Source: Novosphingobium sp. KA1 (lineage in GTDB: Bacteria > Pseudomonadota > Alphaproteobacteria > Sphingomonadales > Sphingomonadaceae). Taken from it: 64,000 bases of DNA. Within the stretch, counting starts at the first letter, position 1. Each line of letters begins with the position of its first letter. The DNA lies in contig NZ_CP021247.1 in assembly GCF_017309955.1 (NCBI RefSeq), forward strand, positions 558,001 through 622,000. The letters run 5' to 3'. A program made the translations under genes and the position numbers. Shown here one piece after another: positions 59,518-64,000 of this stretch. The notes below the pieces were generated by a model, which worked only from the letters and a program-made list of their open reading frames with translations, searched no databases and was not told the DNA's origin.

Positions 59518-60684
59518 ATGGGGCTGCCCATCATGGATATCGCCGACCTTCGGATCGCCCTCTTTTCGGGCAACTACAATTATGTGCGCGACGGCGCCAA
59601 CCAGGCCCTGAACCGTCTCGTGGGCTACCTGCTCCGCCAGGGGGCGCAAGTGCGCGTCTATGCCCCGGTCGTCGACAAGCCCGCCTTCGAGCCGACCGGC
59701 GATCTTGTCGGCATTCGCGCGGTGCAGATCCCGACCCGTTCGGAATACCGCATCCCGCTCTCGATCTCGGGCAAGGCGCGCCGCGATCTCAAGGCATTTG
59801 CGCCGCATGTGGTGCATGTCTCCTCGCCCGATCCGGTCGGCCATCAGGCGGTCACCTGGGCGCGCAAGCGCAACCTGCCGGTGCTCGCTTCGGTGCACAC
59901 GCGCTTCGAGACATACCTTCGTTACTACAACATGGCCTGGGGCGAACCGCTGATCGAGGCGATCCTGCGCCGCTTCTACCGCCGCTGCGATGCACTGGTA
60001 GCTCCCTCGGAATCGATGGCCCAGTTGCTGCGCGAACAGCGCATGAACTACGATGTGTCGATCTGGTCGCGCGGAGTGGATCGCGAAATCTTCCACCCCG
60101 GCCGCCGTGACCTCGCCTGGCGCCGCGCGCATGGCATCGCCGACCATGAAGTGACCATCGGCTTCCTGGGCCGCCTGGTCATGGAAAAGGGCCTCGACGT
60201 CTTTTCCGACACGCTCGACGAACTAACCCAGCGCGGCATCGCCCACCGCGTGCTGGTGGTCGGTGAAGGCCCCGCCCGCGAATGGTTCGAAGCACGCCTG
60301 CCGCAGGCGGTCTTTGTCGGCTTCCAGCAAGGCGCCGACCTGGCCCGCGCCGTGGCCAGCATGGACATGCTGTTCAACCCCTCGGTCACCGAGACGTTCG
60401 GCAACGTGACACTGGAAGCCATGGCCTGCCGCCTGCCGGTAATCGCCGCGGCCGCCACCGGCAGCCAGAGCCTCGTGAACGACCGCGAGTCCGGCCGCCT
60501 CGTGCCTCCCGGCGCGATCCACCAGTTCGCCGAAGCGATCAAGGGCTATGTCGAGAACCAGGACATGCGCGAGGCCCACGGCCTTGCCGGCGAGAGCCGC
60601 GCACTGGAATTCAGCTGGGACCGCATCAACCAGGCAGTGGCCGATACGTATCTGCGCCTCATCCGCCAGAAGACCCGCAGCTGA
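59518..60684 (+). CDS. GT4 family glycosyltransferase
   Basis: This protein of about 388 residues has the GT-B layout. The N-terminal domain starts LRIALFSGNYNYVRDGANQALNRLVGYLLRQGAQV with a Gly-rich loop. The GT4 donor region contains LGRLVMEKGLDVF, VVGEGPAREWFEA and FNPSVTETFGNVTLEAMACRLPVIAAA; the E(x7)E motif is visible there. It resembles the alpha-mannosyl/SQDX-like transferases that build glycolipids. Acceptor and sugar are unknown. Starts 59518 and 59533 are both possible; GGGAGG lies just upstream of the first. Confidence 0.88.
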   Translation: MGLPIMDIADLRIALFSGNYNYVRDGANQALNRLVGYLLRQGAQVRVYAPVVDKPAFEPTGDLVGIRAVQIPTRSEYRIPLSISGKARRDLKAFAPHVVHVSSPDPVGHQAVTWARKRNLPVLASVHTRFETYLRYYNMAWGEPLIEAILRRFYRRCDALVAPSESMAQLLREQRMNYDVSIWSRGVDREIFHPGRRDLAWRRAHGIADHEVTIGFLGRLVMEKGLDVFSDTLDELTQRGIAHRVLVVGEGPAREWFEARLPQAVFVGFQQGADLARAVASMDMLFNPSVTETFGNVTLEAMACRLPVIAAAATGSQSLVNDRESGRLVPPGAIHQFAEAIKGYVENQDMREAHGLAGESRALEFSWDRINQAVADTYLRLIRQKTRS

Positions 60685-60733
60685 CCGCGAATGCCGGGTC
60701 TGCCAATAAGGCAGCCCGGTGCTTCGCGGTTGT

Positions 60734-61711
60734 TCAGACCGGCGCCGGGGCCGCCAGACCGATTTCCCCGAAATAGCGACCAAGCCCCTCGACGGCCTTG
60801 TCGGTCAGTTCGATAAAGGCCCGGCGTCTGTCGTTGTCATCCAGCACACGGCGGAACAGGCCGCCGTCGACCATCTGCCCGATCCAGCGCAGCGCCGTCG
60901 TCGGCGGCACCGCAGCCGCGATGCACAGTGAGGTCACCGAGACCTGCTTGCCTTCCCCTTGCGCGGCAGCAAGATCGAGCAGCATGTCCCAGGCCGGATC
61001 GGCAAACAGGTCGCCCTCGATGAAACGCGCGCGCAGTTGACGCTGGCGCAGGATCTTGCGAACAAGCCGGGCATCGGGCAACTGCGCCACTGCACAGCGT
61101 GGCGGTGCTTCGCGCGCCAGCGGAATTGCCGGCTCCAAAGCACCATCCCCCCCGCCGCCAGAGGGCGCCAGCCGATCGATCCGCCCGGCAATCTCGCCGA
61201 CCTGCTCGGTCAGCCGCAGGATCATCAGCCGGTCGTCGTCGGAAAGCTCGCGCACGCGTCCCTGCGACATCGTTGCCAGCACCCGCCCCAAGGCAACCAC
61301 CCGCTCGGCCCGGCTGGGATCGACCAGCAGCAACGGATTGGAATGGTCCATGCAGGCAAACACGTCATCCAGCGCCTCGACACTGGTCGAGACGATCAGC
61401 CGCGCCCCCAGTTGCGGCGCCCGCATGTCCAGCCGCGACAGGGCTGCCAGCGCCGCGCCATCGACCTGCGGGCAATCCAGCAGGACAACATCGCCGAGCG
61501 GACGCTCGCCCTGTTCCAGCAGTTCCGTCAGCGACGTGGCCGTGACCCGCAAGCCCGCTGCCCCGGCATCCTCCCGCATCCCGGCGCGCACATGGGCGCG
61601 GTCGGCAAAGATCGAAACCGAAAGACCGGAACCTTGGCCGGAAGCGCTGCCGCCGCCATAGGCAAAATCGTCCGTGACAGGACCGCCGAGGGTGAAATCC
61701 GTATCATCCAT
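60734..61711 (-). CDS. Two-part regulator: receiver-like N-terminus and winged-helix C-terminus
   Basis: In this 325-residue protein the first ~140 residues have a Rossmann/receiver-like look (SVSIFADRAHVRAGMRED, VVLLDCPQVDGAALAALSRLD, ARLIVSTSVEALDDVFAC), with an Asp where a phosphoacceptor could sit. A Gly/Pro linker follows. The last ~100 residues form a MarR-type winged helix: WDMLLDLAAAQGEGKQVSVTSLCIAAAVPPTTALRWIGQMVDGGLFRRVLDDNDRRRAFIELTDK. The combination is not a standard response regulator. Targets are unknown. It is monocistronic on the minus strand. Confidence 0.7.
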   Translation of the reverse strand: MDDTDFTLGGPVTDDFAYGGGSASGQGSGLSVSIFADRAHVRAGMREDAGAAGLRVTATSLTELLEQGERPLGDVVLLDCPQVDGAALAALSRLDMRAPQLGARLIVSTSVEALDDVFACMDHSNPLLLVDPSRAERVVALGRVLATMSQGRVRELSDDDRLMILRLTEQVGEIAGRIDRLAPSGGGGDGALEPAIPLAREAPPRCAVAQLPDARLVRKILRQRQLRARFIEGDLFADPAWDMLLDLAAAQGEGKQVSVTSLCIAAAVPPTTALRWIGQMVDGGLFRRVLDDNDRRRAFIELTDKAVEGLGRYFGEIGLAAPAPV

Positions 61712-61837
61712 GCGCGTGCCTTCCGTGTTACCACGTAAGGGAACAGGACTAGAACAGGACGCCTTCGAGTCAAGAATTGCCGGGTTAAAACCTTGTCATC
61801 CGGGGCGCTTTACCGGAGTCACGTCTTCCCGGCCGCG

Positions 61838-62848
61838 TCACCAGCCCGACAGTTCCCGCCGCACCAGGGTTTCCAGCATGTCGATGCCGACAACCGTATC
61901 GTTGAGGCAGGACAGTACCGCGAAGTCCTTGCCGCCGGCCGCCTCGAACACTTCTCGTCCGCGGATCGCCAGTTCCTCCAGGGTCTCCACGCAGTCTGCC
62001 GAAAAGCCCGGCGCAGCAATCGCAAGGCTCCGGGTGCCGGCTTTCGCCTCGGATTCCAGCACGCTCTCGGTGGCCGGTTCCAGCCACCTGGCACGCCCGA
62101 ACCGCGACTGGAACGCAGTTTCGACACGCAAGTCCGCAAAGCGCGACGCGAGGCGCCCGGCCAGCAGGCGAGCGGTCTTGCGGCAGTGGCAATGGTAGGG
62201 ATCACCAAGATCGAGCGTGCGCTGCGGCATGCCATGGAACGAAAGCAGCAGCACTTCAGGCACAAAGGCCAGCGCCTCGACCTGCCGCGCCAGATCGGCT
62301 TCCAGAGCGTCGATGTGTGCGGGATCATCGTAATAGGGCGGCAGGCTGCGCAACGCGGGTTGCCAACGCATCCGCGCCATCGCCTCGCCCACCTTGTCCG
62401 AGACCGAGGCAGTCGTCGCCCCCGAATACTGCGGATAGAGCGGTGCTATCAGGATACGGTCACACCCGGCGTCCTTCATCGCCTGAAGGCGCTCCGGGAT
62501 CGAGGGATTGCCGTAGCGCATCGCCCAGTCGACCATGGCGCGTCCATCCAGACGCTCCTGCAGGCCCCGCGCCTGCGCGGCGGTGATCGCGGCGAGCGGC
62601 GAGCCCGCTTCGGTCCAGACCTGGCCATAGGCATGGGCGGACTTGGCCGGACGCGTGCGCAGGATCACGCCGTGGAGGAGCGGCTTCCACACCAGCGCCG
62701 GGATCTCCACCACGCGCGGGTCGGACAGGAATTCGGCCAGGTAACGGCGCACTGCGGGCGCGGTCGGCGCATCGGGCGTACCCAGATTGACCAGCATTAC
62801 GCCGATCCGTCCGGTGCGGGCATCAGGGTGGTCGACAGGACGCATCAC
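61838..62848 (-). CDS. hemH: Ferrochelatase
   Basis: This 336-residue protein has VMLVNLGTPDAPTAPAVRRYLAEFLSDPRVVEIP at the start, GAPLYPQYS-like PLYPQYSGATTASVSD, and SFHGMPQR with the metal-inserting His ~205. A PGFSADCVETLEEL block carries the conserved Glu, and DPYHCHCRKTARLLA supplies further family sequence. It inserts Fe2+ into protoporphyrin IX. The start overlaps the stop of the upstream molybdopterin enzyme gene by 4 bases. Confidence 0.97.
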   Translation of the reverse strand: MMRPVDHPDARTGRIGVMLVNLGTPDAPTAPAVRRYLAEFLSDPRVVEIPALVWKPLLHGVILRTRPAKSAHAYGQVWTEAGSPLAAITAAQARGLQERLDGRAMVDWAMRYGNPSIPERLQAMKDAGCDRILIAPLYPQYSGATTASVSDKVGEAMARMRWQPALRSLPPYYDDPAHIDALEADLARQVEALAFVPEVLLLSFHGMPQRTLDLGDPYHCHCRKTARLLAGRLASRFADLRVETAFQSRFGRARWLEPATESVLESEAKAGTRSLAIAAPGFSADCVETLEELAIRGREVFEAAGGKDFAVLSCLNDTVVGIDMLETLVRRELSGW

Positions 62849-64000
62849 AGTTCCTCGGCAAACAGGGGGAGGCGGCGGAAACGCAGGCCCGTCGCCGAAT
62901 AGAGGGCATTGGCGATGGCCGGCGCGACAACCGCCACGCCCAGTTCACCCGGATCGGCGGGATCCGCATCGCTTTCGATGAAATCCACCTCGATCCGCGG
63001 ACAATCGGCAAGCACCGGCAGCGCCATCTCGCCGAGCCGATCGCTGTCGGGCCGCCCGCCCACGTAGCGCGGCGCACAACCGAGCGCGAGACCGATCCCG
63101 AAAACCAGACCGCCCTCGATCTGTTGGCGGGCGATGTCGAGATTGACGATCCGGCCGATGTCGACAACCGCGCTGAGCCGGTCGACCCGCACGCCGTTCT
63201 CGTCCCGCCGGGCGCTGGCGACAAGCGCTATGCGCCCCTCGCCGATGCCATGGCAGGCAATGCCCTGCCCGCTGTTGTCGTTGCCGCCGCCCCATTCGGA
63301 CAGTGTGGCCACGCGCTGAAGGCACTCCGCCAGGCGGGTGTCCTGCCCCAGCATCGCCATGCGATAGGACAGCGGTTCGCGGCCCGCGCGGTGGGCCAGT
63401 TCGTCGACAAAACTCTCGTTGAAAAATGCCGTATAGCCATGGGCATTGCCACGCATGCGGGCGGTAGGCAGGTCGATGGCAGCGGGCGCGTGGTCGACCG
63501 CGACGGCCGGGATCGCGTAAGGCGGCACCGCCCCTTCAAGCGCCTGGGGATCAGCCATGCCGGCAACCGCGGCGATCGCCTCCCCCGGCCTGTCGCCCGC
63601 GAACATGCGGCGGCCGAATTCGCACGCGCTGGCCGGGGCCGCGACCCGCGCGCGCCAGGCCGCGATTCCGCCTTCGGCATCGGGACGCGCGGCCATGACG
63701 GCAACCGCAGGCGTGCGCGGGAAAGCGGCACGAAATTCCTCGCCGCGCGGCCAGGTGAGCTGGACGGGTCTCTCCGCCTCCTTCGCCAGCACAGCCACCT
63801 GGGCCGCATGGAGACATTCCAGCCGCCGGTCGAAACTGCCACCCAGCGCCATCGGGTAGAGCACGACATCGCCGCTGCCGATGCCGATGGCCTGTGCCGC
63901 CGCCGCCCGTGCCGCCTCAGGCGCCTGGGTACCGATCCACAGTTCCAGCCGGCCATCGGCGTAGCGCGCGGTGGCGCTGGCGGTCTCGATCATGGCGTGG
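62845..64000 (-). CDS. Xanthine dehydrogenase-family molybdopterin-binding subunit (IorB-like), 3' part
   Basis: The frame is open to the right edge, so the 5' part is outside the window. The 385 codons present are the C-terminal half of an aldehyde oxidase/xanthine dehydrogenase large subunit. MALGGSFDRR, RPVQLTWPRGEEF, MRGNAHGYTAFFNESFVDELAHRAGREPLSYR and VVDIGRIVNLDIARQQIEGGLVFGIGLAL are MoCD2 signatures. The GELGVAVVAPAIANAL block carries the catalytic Glu region. The IorB-like version fits better than bacterial XDH. The stop overlaps the hemH start by 4 bases. Confidence 0.85.
   Translation of the reverse strand, partial: HAMIETASATARYADGRLELWIGTQAPEAARAAAAQAIGIGSGDVVLYPMALGGSFDRRLECLHAAQVAVLAKEAERPVQLTWPRGEEFRAAFPRTPAVAVMAARPDAEGGIAAWRARVAAPASACEFGRRMFAGDRPGEAIAAVAGMADPQALEGAVPPYAIPAVAVDHAPAAIDLPTARMRGNAHGYTAFFNESFVDELAHRAGREPLSYRMAMLGQDTRLAECLQRVATLSEWGGGNDNSGQGIACHGIGEGRIALVASARRDENGVRVDRLSAVVDIGRIVNLDIARQQIEGGLVFGIGLALGCAPRYVGGRPDSDRLGEMALPVLADCPRIEVDFIESDADPADPGELGVAVVAPAIANALYSATGLRFRRLPLFAEEL

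Overview
The window is a GC-rich stretch of an alphaproteobacterial chromosome. The gene set points to Sphingomonadaceae, most likely Novosphingobium or a close relative. The support is a DUF1476–bolA–grxD run, large TonB-dependent receptors of the Xanthomonas/Caulobacter/sphingomonad type, a UrcA-family protein, recF beside a queuosine-precursor transporter, and a tesA–ybbA–ybbP block. Genus is inferred from family composition; no 16S gene is present. I saw no transposase, integrase, phage gene or CRISPR array.

Layout. 1–5 kb holds housekeeping genes (DUF1476, bolA, grxD), a Nudix hydrolase, an MFS carrier, a PilZ protein and a bile-acid:sodium-symporter-like carrier. 5.1–17.7 kb is a starch/maltodextrin utilisation locus. 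On the minus strand it has a TonB receptor, a secreted GH13 amylase, a GH13 alpha-glucosidase and a GH97 alpha-glucosidase. A LacI-type regulator diverges from it, followed by a UrcA-like protein and an SLC45/GPH-like sugar carrier. A second TonB receptor lies at 17.8–20.5 kb and a small outer-membrane barrel at 21 kb. 21.7–26.3 kb is a galactan module: a GH2 beta-galactosidase with a Tat-like leader, a GH53 endo-galactanase and a DgoR-like GntR/FCD regulator. trmL, two families of extragenic palindromes and a low-GC orphan lipoprotein follow.

28–32.7 kb is an uncommon same-strand set: TonB receptor, TauE/SafE-type permease, and a PLP aminotransferase with a Tat-like export signal. 33.7–36.5 kb pairs a GAF–Fis regulator that lacks an AAA+ domain with an ExaC/AldB-type aldehyde dehydrogenase. 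36.7–40.7 kb has a TorF-like porin whose frame is broken at a C8 tract, and a large exported LacZ-type beta-galactosidase.

40.9–64 kb is mostly core genome: tRNA-Arg, yhhQ-like, recF, tesA/ybbA/ybbP, DUF805, typA, PilZ, the coupled trio DUF969–DUF979–DUF2891, tRNA-Thr, a DUF885 hydrolase, a DUF429-like protein, rarA, two paralogous charged secreted proteins, a GT4 glycosyltransferase, a two-part winged-helix protein, hemH, and a truncated molybdopterin hydroxylase subunit at the right edge.

The carbohydrate genes form a coherent uptake scheme. Outer-membrane TonB receptors import oligosaccharides, exported GH13, GH97, GH2 and GH53 enzymes trim them, and an MFS carrier takes the products inward. 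LacI and GntR/FCD regulators sit beside their targets. The best candidates for undescribed biology are the DUF969–DUF979–DUF2891 trio, the TonB–TSUP–exported aminotransferase set, and the C-tract frame switch in the porin.
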